Source of the DNA: Helopsaltes ochotensis | Taxonomy: Eukaryota > Chordata > Aves > Passeriformes > Locustellidae | DNA: 64,000 nucleotides | NCBI GenBank assembly: GCA_013400155.1 | Contig: VXBM01000557.1 | Location: forward strand, 439,094 to 503,093 | Reading direction: 5' to 3' | Shown: positions 37,155 through 50,604 of the stretch, one piece after another | How the letters are laid out: every line of letters begins with the position of its first letter | Numbering within the stretch: the first letter of the stretch is position 1 | Made by a program: the position numbers and the translations under genes | The notes under the pieces: model-generated | Told to the model about the DNA's origin: nothing | The model's database searches: none | The model's input: only the letters and a program-made list of their open reading frames with translations

Positions 37155-37290
37155 CAGCCAAGGCCAGGCTGGAGGGGGTTTGGGGCAACCTGGGCTGCTG
37201 GAAGGTGTCCCTGCCCACCACCCTGCAGAGGGGTGTGAGCAGAGGGTCTGCCAGGTCACTTCCAGTCCCAACCATCCTGTGATTCCACAA
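37155..37290 (+). mobile_element. CR1 3' end fragment
   Basis: CCAAGGCCAGGCTGGAGGG, GGGCAACCTGGGCTGCTGGA, GGTGTCCCTGCCCACCACCC and a terminal CCATCCTGTGATTCCACAA. The minisatellite lies about 100 bp further on. Confidence 0.85.
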
Positions 37291-37385
37291 TCTCAACCCT
37301 CCTGGCTGCTTTTTGGAGAAGCTTCGAGGTGCACTGCGAGCCTTTGGTTTGCTATCTCCCGATTTACGGCCGCCGAGGAGGCGGC

Positions 37386-37455
37386 CCTGGGAGAGAAATC
37401 CTGGGAGAGAAATCCTGGGACAGAAATCCTGGGAGAGAAATCCTGGGAGAGAAGC
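37386..37455. repeat. 14-bp minisatellite, five copies
   Basis: Five head-to-tail copies of CCTGGGAGAGAAAT. The third has C for G (GGGACAG) and the last ends AGC. Because 14 is not a multiple of 3 and no frame has a stop, the array yields open frames on both strands, none believable. Confidence 0.95.
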
Positions 37456-39030
37456 CCTTCCTCCTGCCAGCAGGCTCCCCGTTGTGCTTTCAGCCTGCCC
37501 AAGGCCCCTCGGGGATCAGAGGAAAGCAGCAGGGCAGACACGGAGCCGTGGGGAAAACTGCGCCAAGCCCATCCCAGACCCCAGAGCTGAGCTCCACAAA
37601 TCTCTGTCCTTACACCGAGCCAATGTTTGAGCTCTTTCTGCTACCAGGTCCCCCTAAAACCACTGCTGGTTTTGAGGGATGGCCCTCTATATTCCCAGGA
37701 AAAGAGCACGAGATGGAATTCGGTCCCGTGCTACCTTTTAATGCGCATTTTTCTCCAAGTCTGTTTTCTGCTCCATAACCCAGCAGCCTCTCCCACAGTC
37801 TGGCAAAGACAGGATGGATGTTTTTGTAAATTAAAACTGTATGTCAGGTGGCAGTGATGGGAGGAATGGAAAAGGTGGAGAAGCTGCAGGTGGAGAGCCC
37901 CTCATGCTCCAACAGCACCTCATTTCAGCTGGAGGACGGCAGCAAAACAGTGGTGGCTGTTTTTTGATTAAATACCTTCCAAATCTCCAGCTGAAGCCAC
38001 GTGGAACTCCCCTGTACTGACAGGAGAGGGCATTTCTCATTCAGCCCTCTCTAAATGCAAACCACAGAGATCTTGCTGCCCTCCTCACAGAGCCCATGGC
38101 CTCATCCACTCTAAAGGATCAGCAGCTACACTGAAAAATTTCTTTTTGTGCTTCAATTTATGTCTGATATTAATCAGGCTCAGAAAAGATTCTTGGTTTG
38201 CTTTTTTTCCCTTCCATAAAGGACAAAAGTAATTTTCAGAATCCTATTTCCTGGGGACTCTTTATGAAGGATTTGCCAGCAGCAAGGGCTGAAATAGGGA
38301 ATTTTCCATTTTTGTATTTAAGAAAAAGGATATATTTTTCTTATTTCAGGTTTTGGCCTTTATTTCCTCGGTCAAGATGCAGCACTCCCCATGAAATGAC
38401 ACAAAGATCAATAAAGAACTAAATGGTTGGATACAAAAATGATGGAGTTGACCTTTGAAGGAAAAAACAGGTATTAGACTGTGTTTTCACAGTATTCCAG
38501 TAATTAAACCACAAAGCCCCGAGCATCGATTAGATGCTAAAAATAAGATCTGATTATCACAGAGACTCATTTTCCTGCAAATACTTGGGAAGAGCAGCAT
38601 TGTCCAGTGTCAGTCACAAAAGGAAAATGAACTTGCTTGTGTTTCTAACAGGACAAGTCTTACCCCACATTCCTCCTGCATCCAGAACTGAGCATCAATT
38701 CCCACTGTGATTTGATTTTCTTGTTATCAGAAATGAAATGGGGCCTTAAAGTTCCTGACACGTGTCCCTGACTTCTTGTATAACTACGGGGAAGTAAATT
38801 GATCTCTTATTGCATTTTCCATCCGTATTTCCATCTATGGGAATATTAAAGATGTAATAGATCAGATCTAGTTGGTCACTTGTGTTTCCTTTCCTTGTGT
38901 CAGGGCCTCCTCCTTCAGCGTTTAACAGCCCCTACTGTAACACCTTGTGGGATGTTCTGGGAGCTAAGACAGTACAAATATTAGATCACAGTAAAATGGG
39001 ATTTTTTGGAAACGCTTCCATTATTTTAAG

Positions 39031-39250
39031 CATCCTGTTCCAAGCCCCTGCCATGGGCAGGGACTCCTTCCACTTTCCCAGGTGGCTCCAAGCCCCATCC
39101 AACCTGACCTGGGACACTTCCAGGGATCCAGGAACAGCCAGAGCTCCTCTGGGTACCCTGTGCCAGAGGCTCAGCACCCTCACAGGGAAGAATTTCTTCC
39201 CAATATCCCATCTAACCCTGCCCTCTGTCAGTTTTCCCAAAACTATTCCC
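39031..39250 (-). mobile_element. CR1 fragment
   Basis: TGTTCCAAGCCCCTGCCATG, CCAGGTGGCTCCAAGCCCC, GGGACACTTCCAGGGATCC and AATTTCTTCCCAATATCCC. The extreme CR1 3' end is missing on the left. Confidence 0.9.
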
Positions 39251-40450
39251 AACTACTTTTGAACATTCCAGGTACACCTGTGGGAGTGGGCCCTCAGAAA
39301 ATCACAGAGATAAAAGGGAATGAGCAAAGGGCAAAGCAAACCGAGTGAGAAGAAAACACGGACACAGCAGGATCTCATGAGCTGCACGCACAGCGTGCTT
39401 ACGCTGCCAGTGATTTATTCTCTGTCTACAAATGGCTGAGTCAGTGGCAGATTTTATCCCCTAAAAACCCAGGAAAACTCCAGGAATTACAGCGCTCCTT
39501 GGAGGGCAGGAAGGTCACAGGAGAGGCAGGTGTCAGCAGATTGCTGATGAGGCTCTGAGCTCCAGGAAAGCCATGGCACTGAAATGCTTCGTGCCTGGAA
39601 GTGAGGCAGACAGGGAGGGGAGGCTCAGGGCACGGAGCCAAAGTGGTGGGAGTGAGCTTCCCCAGTCCCTGCAATGCTCCTGGAAGGAGCACTGCCTCTC
39701 TGCAGCATGTGCAGTGCGGGAGGGAAGCGCTCTGGGCACACGGCCCTGGAAGCGCTGAGGCAAGAGCGGGCTCCAGCAACAGGAGCTGATGCACCACAAG
39801 TGTCACTACAGCCCTGGCTGAAATGAAACATCAATCAGACGTGCTTCTTGTCCTACCAGGCTGCTTGGTGCCCACGGGAACCACAGTGGCCGTGGGCAAT
39901 CATCCCTGCACAGGCACCGGGCTGATGGATCCGTTCCCAGGAGAAATCAGCCCCTGCAGGGCACACGTGCCCACTCCCTGCTGCTGGCAGGCCCCACACA
40001 GAACCTGGCAGCTGCCTTAAAATGATTTCCATGGGGAAAAGGCTCAGCTTGGTGAATATTTTGAGGTGATTTTGGAGTCACCTCTCAGGCAAAGGCTTTG
40101 GCCTCGCTGTAAGCTGTGCCCCGCAGTGGCAGCAGCCCGGGATGGGATGAAACCCAGAGTGCCTGGGATGGGATGAGACTCAGCACTACAAGCCCTCATA
40201 TTTTGACACTGTGCCATCCTGCAGCTCTTTTGGGGCTGAGGACTGACATTTTCATGGAACATTACACTCTCTGGGTTTTTGTCACAGCGAGGCCTTCACA
40301 GAGATGCGGGCTCATCCCAAGCCAGTGGTGTAGGGTCAGGTCAGATGCTGCACAGCTTTCCAGAAACCTCAGCATTCTGATTTATTTTATATTTATTTAT
40401 AATTTCAGACACTGGAAACTGTTCAAGGGAAAAGGGTTGGTGGAGAAAAG

Positions 40451-40619
40451 AATCATCATAGAGTCACAAAATGGTTTGGGCTGGAAGGGACCCTAAAGAT
40501 CATCTTGTTCCACCCCCCTGCCATGGGCAGGGACACTTTCCACTATCCCAGGTTGCTCCAAACCCCATCCAACCTGGCCTGGAACACTGCCAAGGATTGG
40601 GCAGCCACAGCTTCTCTGA
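40451..40619 (-). mobile_element. CR1 3' end fragment
   Basis: It starts AATCATCATAGAGTCACAAA and ATGGTTTGGGCTGGAAGGGA, and stops at CAGCCACAGCTTCTCTG. It is a short 5' truncation. Confidence 0.92.
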
Positions 40620-40917
40620 ACTGGGATAACTGGGACAAACCAGGGAATTCAGTGCCAACCAAAATGATGGCTCTGCTGTGTTGTGAGCGTGCACTGGGAA
40701 AGTCACTTCACCTCTCTGGGTTGGCTCCCCAAACGCAGAGGAGGGTTAATGGCATCAGCTGCCTTTGTGCAAGACCTGTTTGGCACACGGAGCTGGGTAC
40801 TGTGACTTGTAGACCCCTCCCTAGAGCTGCACAAGGGGGGATAATTATTCACTTCTTCTATTTCTAAGCACGCCAGTGCTTCGTGAGCATTGGAAAATGA
40901 TAATATCTTGTTTGCCA

Positions 40918-41158
40918 TAAATGCGGTAATTATAGCTAGAACTCTTCATTTACATGGAAATGACAAACAACAAATTAGAATCAAGCATCCACAATTAGGG
41001 TAAAAAAGCCACGGCAATTTGTTATTCTTCGCAAGAAATCATTTTTCACATCATTTACTGGGAAGGAGGTCTCGTTATATAATGATATTTAGCTCTTCAA
41101 CTACTTTTCAGCTTCGCGGCTTTATTAATTGCCCTCACAACAGTTCTCTAATATAAAC
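40918..41158. other. AT-rich candidate conserved non-coding element
   Basis: A unique block wedged between two CR1 copies, with TAATTA (40927-40932), TTACATGGAAATGACAAAC (octamer/POU-like) and GCAATTTGTTATTC (SOX-like). Motif reading is weak evidence. Confidence 0.25.
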
Positions 41159-41210
41159 AAGCATCTTCATCTGCTGGCTGGGAATCCAAAGCTGACAGCA
41201 CTGACGGGAT

Positions 41211-41729
41211 GTGCTGTATCCAGCTCTGGGGTGTCCCACACAGGAGGGACACTGACCTGTTGGAGTGGGTCCAGAGGAGGCCACCAAGGTGATCAGAGGG
41301 AGGGAGCCCCTCTGCTCTGAGGAAAAGCTGGGAGAATTGGGACTGTTCAGCCTGGAAAAAAGGAGGATTTGGGGTGACTTCACTGCAGCCTTCCAGTACC
41401 CGAAGGGAGCTGACAGCAAAGGTGGAGAGAGACTTTTTACAAGGGCCTGGAGGGACAGGACAAGGGGGGATAGCTTCAAACTGACTGAGAGCAGGGCTCA
41501 ATTAGATATTAGGAAGAAATTGTTCCCTGTGAGGGTGGGGAGGCCCTGGCACAGGTTTGCCCACACAAGGTGTGGCTGCCCCATCCCTGGCAGTGTCCAA
41601 GGCCAGGTTGGATGGGGCTTGGAGCACCCTGGGATAGTGGAAGGTGTCCCTGCCCATGGCAGGGGCTTGGAACTGATGCTCTTTGGGGTCCCTTCACACC
41701 AAAACCATTCCGTGATTCTCTGATTCTAT
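41211..41729 (+). mobile_element. Longest CR1 copy, about 520 bp
   Basis: It runs from GTGCTGTATCCAGCTCTGGG through AGTGGGTCCAGAGGAGGCCA, GACTGTTCAGCCTGGAAAAA, GAAATTGTTCCCTGTGAGGG, GGTGTCCCTGCCCATGGCAG and the terminal GTGATTCTCTGATTCTA. This copy retains some of the 3' end of ORF2 plus the whole 3' region. It has no intact coding capacity. Confidence 0.95.
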
Positions 41730-43367
41730 TTATAAATGGAGACCCAAAGCCAGCAAACAAAAGATTGATTAAATACCTGCTGAAGATATTTGAAGGGAAA
41801 ACCTGCAAGTATCTTCAGCACAGGTGTAATTCCATGGGTATTTCTCAATAATAACGACCCAGACACCTGGGTGATGATGGCAACCAAACAAAAAAATTTC
41901 ACTGAGCCTGTGCTGGCTGAGGAGAAAGCAGGTTTGACAGACAAAAATTCTTGCAGGAGGCAGAACGTGACATATGCTGGTCTATCCAAATGAAATGTGC
42001 AAAATACATTGGGGCAGACAAAAGGTGGAGAACACAGCTCCATTTTTAGCTTGCGTGGGGGAAACTGGCTGATTTCAAACACTTAAAAAAAACTCTGAAG
42101 GGAAATGCTTTGAAGAAGAGGAGCAATTTTGATTTAGTGGCTAGACGGGCAGCTTCAAGGTGTGGGCTACGGTAGGACCTGGCCTCCTTTGGTCTGCATT
42201 TCAAAAGAGCACAGGGCCAAATTCAACCCCCAGAGAAGCAAACCTGGCTTCATGGGGCTGATGGTGAAAAACTGTACTGGTAGGACTCAGTTGGAGTCTG
42301 CAGCTCCTGGCTCCCCTCCAGATTTTATCTACACCTGAGAGAGGTGCCCTGGCTTGAGAGGGTAAATACCAAACTAGGCACTAGCTCTAGCTCCACGTCC
42401 CTCTGCTCTTGTACCTCCAACCTAGCTCCTCATATATTGAGTTTGATTGCAGTGGGGAGGCTGTTCCAGGGGCTGCTGGCAAGCAAAGCCTCTCTTTTCT
42501 CTGCAGCACCCATTAACAGCTGCGGGTGAGGATTTGCAGACAAATTAATATCCCAAAACCTTGGGGAAGTTTGCTGCCACCCACTGAACTTCATGAAATC
42601 ACCATCACCTCCCAGACAAGCTCTGCACAGCCCTGCAGTGAAAGGGTTGATTTACCCTCAGATCCTCTGCTCTGCACACTTCCCATTTGTTTCACACACG
42701 GCACGGAGCACTGTTCCTGTGTGACTCCAGCCTCTGTGGGCTTTGCTGCTGCCCCAAACACACCCCCCCAGTGCTGTGGCATTCTCCCATCCCACTCCCT
42801 CCGCTCAGAAATGAACAGATCTGGAGCTTCCCCAAGCAGATTAAGATAATCAGCAACAATTCACTTACCCTGAAAGGGCATTACCCTGATTGAACAGGCC
42901 AGAGCCCACTCTCTGATTAGGACAGTGATATGATGTGGCTCTGGGAAGATAACTTCGAGTATCTCTGAGTGAACTCCTGATTTTGCTGCCATCATCTGTT
43001 CAAATAATGAAGGAACAATTTGATGCAAGAGAACCTTCACGACATTGTCTGGATAAAGCCTCAGAGGTCAGCCTGCTTTCAAAGCAGCAGCAAATATTTA
43101 TGATCTAAGTGCTGAGGGCCACTTGGTACTGCCTGCTTTCCAAAGACCACCAAATGGGCCAGAAAACTTTCTGTTGGCTTGACAAGAGTGGTCTCAGCCC
43201 TCTGGGAAGACAAGCTCTGAAGAGACAGACACAGAAAGAAGTCACTGACAAACTGTAAGGAAGAAAGAAGCAGAGGACACTTTTTAAACTCTCTTTTTTT
43301 TTTTGTAGTGGCCTGATTGCACTGTGGTTTTAAAGGAGAAGATATTCAGGTTGGAAAGTCTTGATGC

Positions 43368-43530
43368 TGAGGGTGGTGGGGCACTGGTACAGCTTCCCCA
43401 GAGAAGCTGTGGCTGCCCCACTCCTGGAATGTTCAAATCCAGCTTGGATGGGGCTTGGAGCAACCTGGTCTACTGGAAGATGTCCCTGCCCACGGCAGGG
43501 GGTTGAAACAAGATGAGATTCTGTGATTCA
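43368..43530 (+). mobile_element. CR1 3' end fragment
   Basis: GAAGCTGTGGCTGCCCCACT, AATCCAGCTTGGATGGGGCT, TGTCCCTGCCCACGGCAGGG and a terminal GAGATTCTGTGATTCA. Confidence 0.9.
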
Positions 43531-45915
43531 CAAGTGAGCTGCTCTTAAGCTGCAAGACTAACAAATATCAGTAAGGAAAGAGGTTGGGCTTGTCAAAATC
43601 TCCCCTTAGTCTTCTGAAGAAGCAGCTGCATTTTTTGTTTGTTTTTAACTGCAAATATTCCTCACAGGGAATTCCTGGGGAAAAGCTGCCTTGTCCACAG
43701 CACAAACAAAACCTCTACAGGCCATCTGAAATCTGAAATTTTTTGAAGGTAGAGAAAACAATGAAACTGTAGAGCACTTCTGAAATTTAGCCCTAAACAT
43801 GAAAAGCAGCTTACTGGCCTTACCCTACAACATTGTGAATCAATTGACAGATTTGGGCAATAACTGATCCAGCCTAGTTACAGGTTTGATTGAAAGACCC
43901 AAAGAACTGTTGACTCAAACCAGTTCATCCTGATTTATCAGTCTCTCCAGACTGAGAAATGCCTTTTGCCCACATTTGCCTGAACCCAAAGGGATACAGG
44001 AGCTGAAGTCTCATTTTAAAAGTCCCATTTCAAAGAGATGAACAGATCTACCACAACCAAAGGAGCAACAACCCACGCAGTTCCATATGAGCTGCTGGAC
44101 CCATAACCAGCTTGAGGAATCCACAGGTAATTTATGCATCCAGGAAATGTTTCGTTTGTTATCTGGGAACAGCAAACAAGACCCTGGGAAGCTGAACAAA
44201 GCAAACCTGGTGCCTTGCTGGAAATGCCGTGACTTTCTGTGCTATTGCACCAGCTTTTCTGCCTTGAAAACCTGAGATAAGACCATGCAAAAAGGAAATC
44301 AGCTCAGTCTAACAATGACAGCAACTGCAGGGCAGCCTGACCACAAAAGAAAACATGTAAAGTCCTCATCCAGGGAAGGGCATGACACAGACTTATCCTG
44401 AAGTCTGCACTCAGCTGCCTCTCTTTGGGTCCCTCAGTTAAATTATTGACATGGTCACATCTCTGGTTTCAGTATTAAAATGTTTTACGTGGAGCATGGT
44501 GAATTTGAGAGATACTGAAAGTGCTTTCCCTTCCTGAGTCACAGCTCCCTGCCAGTCTGCAAAACCAGACAGTTTTTGGGTTTTCTCTCCCTGGCAACGT
44601 GGTTAAGGGCTGCAGGGGGAACCTTGTGCCAAAGGAAGAAAATACAAGGATGGTTGTACTGGATAGCTGAGCCCCACATTCCACCTCTGAAGGCAGATGC
44701 TCCCAGAGAAAGGCAAACACAGAGCTCATACTCCCCTTCCTCACTCTCCTGCCTGCTCCAATTCTCTGCTGGTCCAGGGGTCACAGCCTTCCCCTTCAGC
44801 AGGCTCCAACACAGATTTCTGTCCCAGCCACTGCGAACATTTAATGAGCAAAATCTAACACAGGAGGAAGGGACCGCATTTCTTGTTATTAATTTCTGTT
44901 ATTGTGAGAGCTGAAAGGCCCCTGAGATCACACACACACACGTGATAAATGCTCTACAAATGTGCAAAGAGGAATCGGGATCTGCCCAAAAGAATCTCAA
45001 AGAATGAGCCTCCACAGAGCACTGGAATTGTCCCATCTATGGAAACCAGCACTCAGGCACAGGGCAGGGAAGTGATTTGCTCAAGAACTCCTATGAAAAA
45101 GCAACATTTGGCTGTAATCAGATGAGGCAGTTTGGGCCAGCCCAAAGGTCAGGCTGCCTTAGTGAGGTTGGTAGTGAACCAGGAGCATTTTTCTAGGAAA
45201 AGTTAATGGATGGGACAGCACACAGCAACATTCCCCTTGCTCATCCTCCTGGCACTCTGGGACTCTGGACAAGATCTCTGCAGTCATTCCTTGCACAGGA
45301 TCCCATTTATCCTCCGGTTATCCAATGTTCATTTATCCTTTTGGTTATCCTCTTTCTTCCTCATTCCCTTTCCATCTCTACTGTATTCCTTTCCAGATGC
45401 ACAGAGGGGCAGAATGGGACGGGGTATTCAGAGTTAAGATGCTGGTTGTTATTTTTCTCTCTGTTCCTTTATCCCCTCACATCCCTCCAGGCCAGTGCTC
45501 ATGCTATATCATCCTCCCCTTTCTCTCATAAGGATTTGGAACAGAGGCTTTGCTTTAATTTCTCCTCTTTGCCAAGAGTCCCCAGTTTGCCATTCAAATT
45601 CACTCTCTTGTGGTTACAGGACTAACAATAAAAAACAACTCTCAGCCTAAATTTCCCCCTGGAACTTGACTGTCCCTAGGATTTTCTCCAGGATTTCAGA
45701 AACAGTATCTAAGCTTTCCTACTTACCCAGGCATAAATAAGCCCTATTTTTCCTCCCTGTGTTTACCCTGAGCATTAACACCCACCCACCCCAAGCTCAG
45801 AGGGACTGTGGGGAACATCTCAGATAGGGAACATCTCTGCATCCCTGCTCAGGGCTGGCGACAGGATGGCTCCAACACTCATCACCTGGGGACCCTGTCA
45901 GCGAAATCTGCCTTT

Positions 45916-46151
45916 AGAATCATAGAACTATGGAATTGTTTAGGTTGGAAAAGCCCTCCAAGATCATCAAGTCCAGCCATTCCCCCAGCACTGCCAAGGC
46001 CACCAGTAGCCCATGTCCCCAAGTGCCACATCCACATGGTTGTTAAATCCCCCCAGGGATGGGGACATCCCCCTTTCCCTGGGCAGCTGTGCCAGGGCTG
46101 GACATCACCTTGGTTGGAGAATTTTTTCATCATACCCACTCTAACTTCTAT
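45916..46151 (-). mobile_element. CR1 3' end fragment
   Basis: It starts AGAATCATAGAACTATGGAA, followed by TTTAGGTTGGAAAAGCCCTC, AGTCCAGCCATTCCCCCAGC and CCCAGGGATGGGGACATCC. It belongs to the same subfamily as the copies at 19150, 50605 and 60047. Confidence 0.92.
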
Positions 46152-46541
46152 GCAGTGAAGAGCAGAGGAGGGAAACACCTGAGCTGTCAGGCCATCAGAG
46201 GGGACTCCAGCACCCTCAGGAGCAATCCAGGCAGCTGCAGACCTCTCCTGGCTCATCCCAGGGAGATGAGGACAGGGGAACTCTCCTGCCCACCCACACT
46301 GTGCAATATATCCAGGGGAACTGCTGGCAGGAGCTTGAAGCACATTCAGATCATATTAAAAAAAACCCACAAAGTCCCACTGTTCTTTAATCCCTCATAT
46401 TCGTCTTGAGAGCCCACACAGCAGTGACTAACCAAACCTGAATAACTAATCACTGCTGCTGTCAATTAGTGCCACTGAATGTGCTTTTCCTCCTGCAGGT
46501 GACTCCAGTTCAGGGCTGCCTGCTCTGGGATGCTGCAGCAT

Positions 46542-46605
46542 CTCACAGAACCATCAGGGTTGGGAAAGACCTCTAAAATCATCAAATCCCAGTGTCTGTG
46601 CCAGG
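46542..46605 (-). mobile_element. Short CR1 3' end
   Basis: CACAGAACCATCAGGGTTGG and GAAAGACCTCTAAAATCATC are the antisense CR1 terminus. Similarity fades after about 60 bp. Confidence 0.75.
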
Positions 46606-47133
46606 CAGTGTCCATGCACTGTCCCAGGAGCTCCCAGCAGCTGCAGTCACAGCTCCAGGGACATCCCTGGGGACAGAATCCCCTGCACAGCCTTTGGAAG
46701 GAGTCATGGAGCTGCACCCCAAGCCCTGCACTGCCCCAAAGGCTCTTCTGTCTGCTTGGTGCTGCCAGAGCCTGCCTGCAGCCAGGCAGGGGTGATCTGG
46801 CAGGGTTTGAGACATTAAACCTGGGCCAAACAACCACCGTGGCTCTTGCTCTGAGCTTGTCAGGACGCAAAGGCTGAAATCAGACCCAAGGAGCCAGTGA
46901 TGCAGCCCTGCTAAGCCCAAAGTTCACGGTCCCAGAGAAGATCACAGATCCCTCTGCAGCTCCAAGGCTGCGGGACCAGAGCATTCACCAGGGCAATGCT
47001 GAGTCCTGGCAGCTGAGATTCTGACTTTATCTGCTCCATTAAGACATGCACCTCAGCAAAACGTGCTCCTGGCTGCCCCTGTCTACCAAAAGTTAAATTA
47101 ACTCCCTGCCTCTCCTGCTCCAGGCTGCAATCA

Positions 47134-47180
47134 AAGAATCACAGGATTGTTTAGGTTGGAAAAGTCCATCCAGCTGTACT
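47134..47180 (-). mobile_element. Very short CR1 3' end
   Basis: AAGAATCACAGGATTGTTTA and GGTTGGAAAAGTCCATCCAG only; a strongly truncated CR1 insertion. Confidence 0.75.
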
Positions 47181-49662
47181 GGAGCAGGGTTGACTCACCA
47201 CGGAGGCACTGCAAACTCTGACTTAAGAGGTGAAACAGCACTCCCAGGAACATGTTCTGGCTGTGGGAGAGCAGATATAACCAGAAAGCAATGCTTCCCT
47301 CACTGGGTCTAACATGATATTTGACACTCTACCCAACACTCCCTAAAACCAAAAAATCAAGAGACTGTATTTAACCAGTCCCAACAGACACAGAAAACTA
47401 CAAAACCCACAAGGAAGTTATTTTCCTGACAGGATATTATACTGAGCCCTGTCTTACCATTTTCCTGGATTGGCTTATGGGTGGTTGTAAGGATTGAGCA
47501 AGGCAAAGTCACTCCCTCACTCACGGGAGGAAACAGTGGGACTGGAGGGGCAGACACTGAGGCCTCTCCTCAGTCCTAAACCACGCACCAAAGCCATTGA
47601 GGGGTCTTGGAAACCCTCTGCTGGTGTTACACCTGCCCCCAAGTCTGCAGAAGTAAATGATGGAATAACTGGCACACACAGCAAAAGCACAGGACGGTCA
47701 CCAAGATGCCACCATGTGCCAGGGATGGCTTCCCGGGCTGTGCTCCTGACAGGGACCTTGGAGCATCCTCGGGATCACCTTGGCATAGGCATCCCTAAGC
47801 TGGTTTGAGGGGTGCAGCAGCACATCCAGCTGCAGGGGACAGTGACAGCAGCTCAGCATGTGACACTGCTGAACAAAACAAGGGGGTCCCCTGGGGACAA
47901 GAGACAGAAGGCGGAGCAGCCACTCCTGCAGAACCAGTCCATTCACACACCCGAGGGAGAAAGGCAGCCTGAGCGGTCAGAGGGGAAAGGGGGATTTGGG
48001 AAAAACTGCCTCAAAAAGGACTCAGACTGGAGAACCTCTTGGCTTCACTTCACATTAATAAAGCCTCAAGCACAGATGGTGCTGCTGGTACATGAAAATA
48101 AATGATGGGCTATCTGGGAGCAGCCTGGCTGAAACCCTTCATTACAGCCCAGGCTCGGACCAGGCTGTGATTAGAATTACTTAAAAACAAGGGGAAAAAA
48201 AAGAAAAGAAGAAAGCAAAAGCCTCCAGTAGCTCTCACCATATCGACCCCTGTCTGTGATTAATGTTGATACTCAGCATCCTTGCAAAACAACAACTGCT
48301 GGAGGTTTGAGGTAATTATTTTATTGTCAGACAAAGTCTGAGCAATTTGCTTATTTCCAATATACATTCCTAACTCACTCTCAGGCACAGCAGAATTTCT
48401 ACATATATATATTTAGAGAGAGAGAGCATCCTTCCAGGAAATTACTTGGATCTCCTTTGATTCTCAAGGGATCTTAATCTGAGTGAACACCAGAGGGGAG
48501 ACAGGTTTAGCATCAGTCATTTGTGGTTTGCACTGTCCAAGCATAAAGTGCATCTACATTCTATTAGGAAGGAACATTTTAAAATTACCCTCTCAATAAA
48601 TTACCCTGTCTCTCTCCCTGCTACTTGTTGCAAAAAGCTCTTTTCTTCCATTTTTCTCTCACCAGCTCTGCCATGGGGCCAACATTTTAACCCCAAAGAT
48701 CAGCCTCTGACGTAAATCCCCAGAAGGACAGAGGCAATTCAAGGCTGATGAACCTTCACATTCCCCTCTCTCCGTTTTTTGAATGCCATGAAAACAGACA
48801 GATTTTTTGCCCTGCAGTATAGATCACTATTAGAAAATAAATGTGATCTCTCCAACATAAGGACAAGCCTCTTTTTACATAGCAAAGGCCACCCAGACAG
48901 GCACATAAAGGAAAAATGAGTAACTCTCACCCAGGGAAGGCACAGCCCTGTGTTCTTCAATCAAGCTAAGTGACTGCTAAACTCCAAAGGGAGAGAGGGG
49001 CTCAAAACCAGCTCCTCTGTCTAAATGGAGCCAAGTTTTCTGACGTGTAGAAGCTGAAGGGTGGGAGAAGAGGCAAAGCACGCTGAGAAGTGACACGAGT
49101 GCACACTGAAACTGCAGGGATGGGAGAGGACAAGGATTACTGCAGATTCAAGAGACAAAGCACACTCTGATTTACATTCCAGTGGGGCTGACAGGCCGGG
49201 GGACAGGCAATCCAAGGCAGCTGACAGCCCAGAAGGATTCCTGCCTCGCCGTGCTGTGCAGGGACCCAGATGGTGCTTGGGCAGCAGATGCAGCCCAGCC
49301 TTCGGAGCACGGAGCTCTGCGCAGGCTAATGGACCCTATCCTTGAATCCAGGCAAAAAAAAAAACCAAAAAACCAAGATAAATTACCTGGAGCAGCAAAT
49401 GCAAAGTCATGCTTCAAGGTAGACACATCCTAACTTTAAAGGATGTGTCAAACAGATGGATAGAGGCAGACAGCTGGGCAAGGTCAGAAATGCTCAGACA
49501 CGTGCCTGAGTTTTCCAACTTGGCTTTCTTGGGCTGACAGGAGCAACTGGAGGTGCAGCAGAAAGCCTTTTAGAAGGAGTCTTCCTGTGCTGGGAAAGCC
49601 CAGGAGCCTGGTGCTGCTGCAGCTGCCCTTCTGTGCTACCCAGCAAGGCAAGGAGGGAGAAT

Positions 49663-49862
49663 TTCACAGAATCATGAATGCTGGAAAAGGTGTCTAAGAC
49701 CATCTAGTCCAACCACCAACCCAGCACCAACCACCATCTCCATCACCAAACCATATCCACAAGTTTTTCTGAACACTTCCAGGGCTGGTGACACAATCAT
49801 TTCCCTGGGCAGCCTGTTCCAAAGTTTGAACCTTTTGGTGCAGGGTTCCCCTTGTTAAGCCT
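49663..49862 (-). mobile_element. CR1 fragment, distinct subfamily
   Basis: TCACAGAATCATGAATGCTG, AAGACCATCTAGTCCAACC, CAACCCAGCACCAACCACCA and GGGCAGCCTGTTCCAAAGTT. The AACCACCAACCCAGCACC block marks a different CR1 subfamily from its neighbours. Confidence 0.85.
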
Positions 49863-50604
49863 TCCCCGATGCTCTCTGTACACAGACATCACCCAAGACC
49901 TGAGCTGTGCAGGGGAGTCTTCCACAGATGTTTCCACCAGAGAAGCTGCTGAATCCTCCTTGCACATATGTCAGGGAATTTTTGCCTAGCAGGGTAGTGG
50001 GGATTAGGGCAGGCAGGACTGGCAGCAGCCCTCAGACTTGGATTCATCCGTGTATCCATTAGAAACTTTCCCCTGTCCCTGGGACCTCTCTCACACTGTG
50101 ACCAAAGGCCCTCTTCTCCACAAACTGGCAGGCAATTTTTCCATGTGTTCATGCCAACTCTCTCCAAACTGAAGGAAAAGGAGCAGAAATGCCATGGATG
50201 GATCAGGATCTCTTCACTCCTGCCTGCAGCAGCCAGTAACTTCAGTTTAATACATTATCTGATGGGGTTCCACCTTCTCCATGGACAGGGACAGGGAAGG
50301 CAGAGCCAAAACTGAGAAAATGCCTCTAAATCCTCCCCCAGCCCCTGGAGGCAGCACTTAAAGGCTGCTAACAAATGGGCTTAGTCTTCCTCTGACACAG
50401 GATGCATAAACTTAGTGGAAGGGCTGGTATTTCAAAGCAACGTATCCAAGAATGTTTTAGTGCTGCTGTTTCCTGCTACGCTCCAACAAAAATGTCAGGG
50501 TAGAATATCAGCCCGATTATTGTGAGCAACAGCTCTGTGTCACCTGTTTCTGATAGCTGAGCTGGGACTCACCAAGACACCCTCCAATCTTCTGATTTAC
50601 TCCT

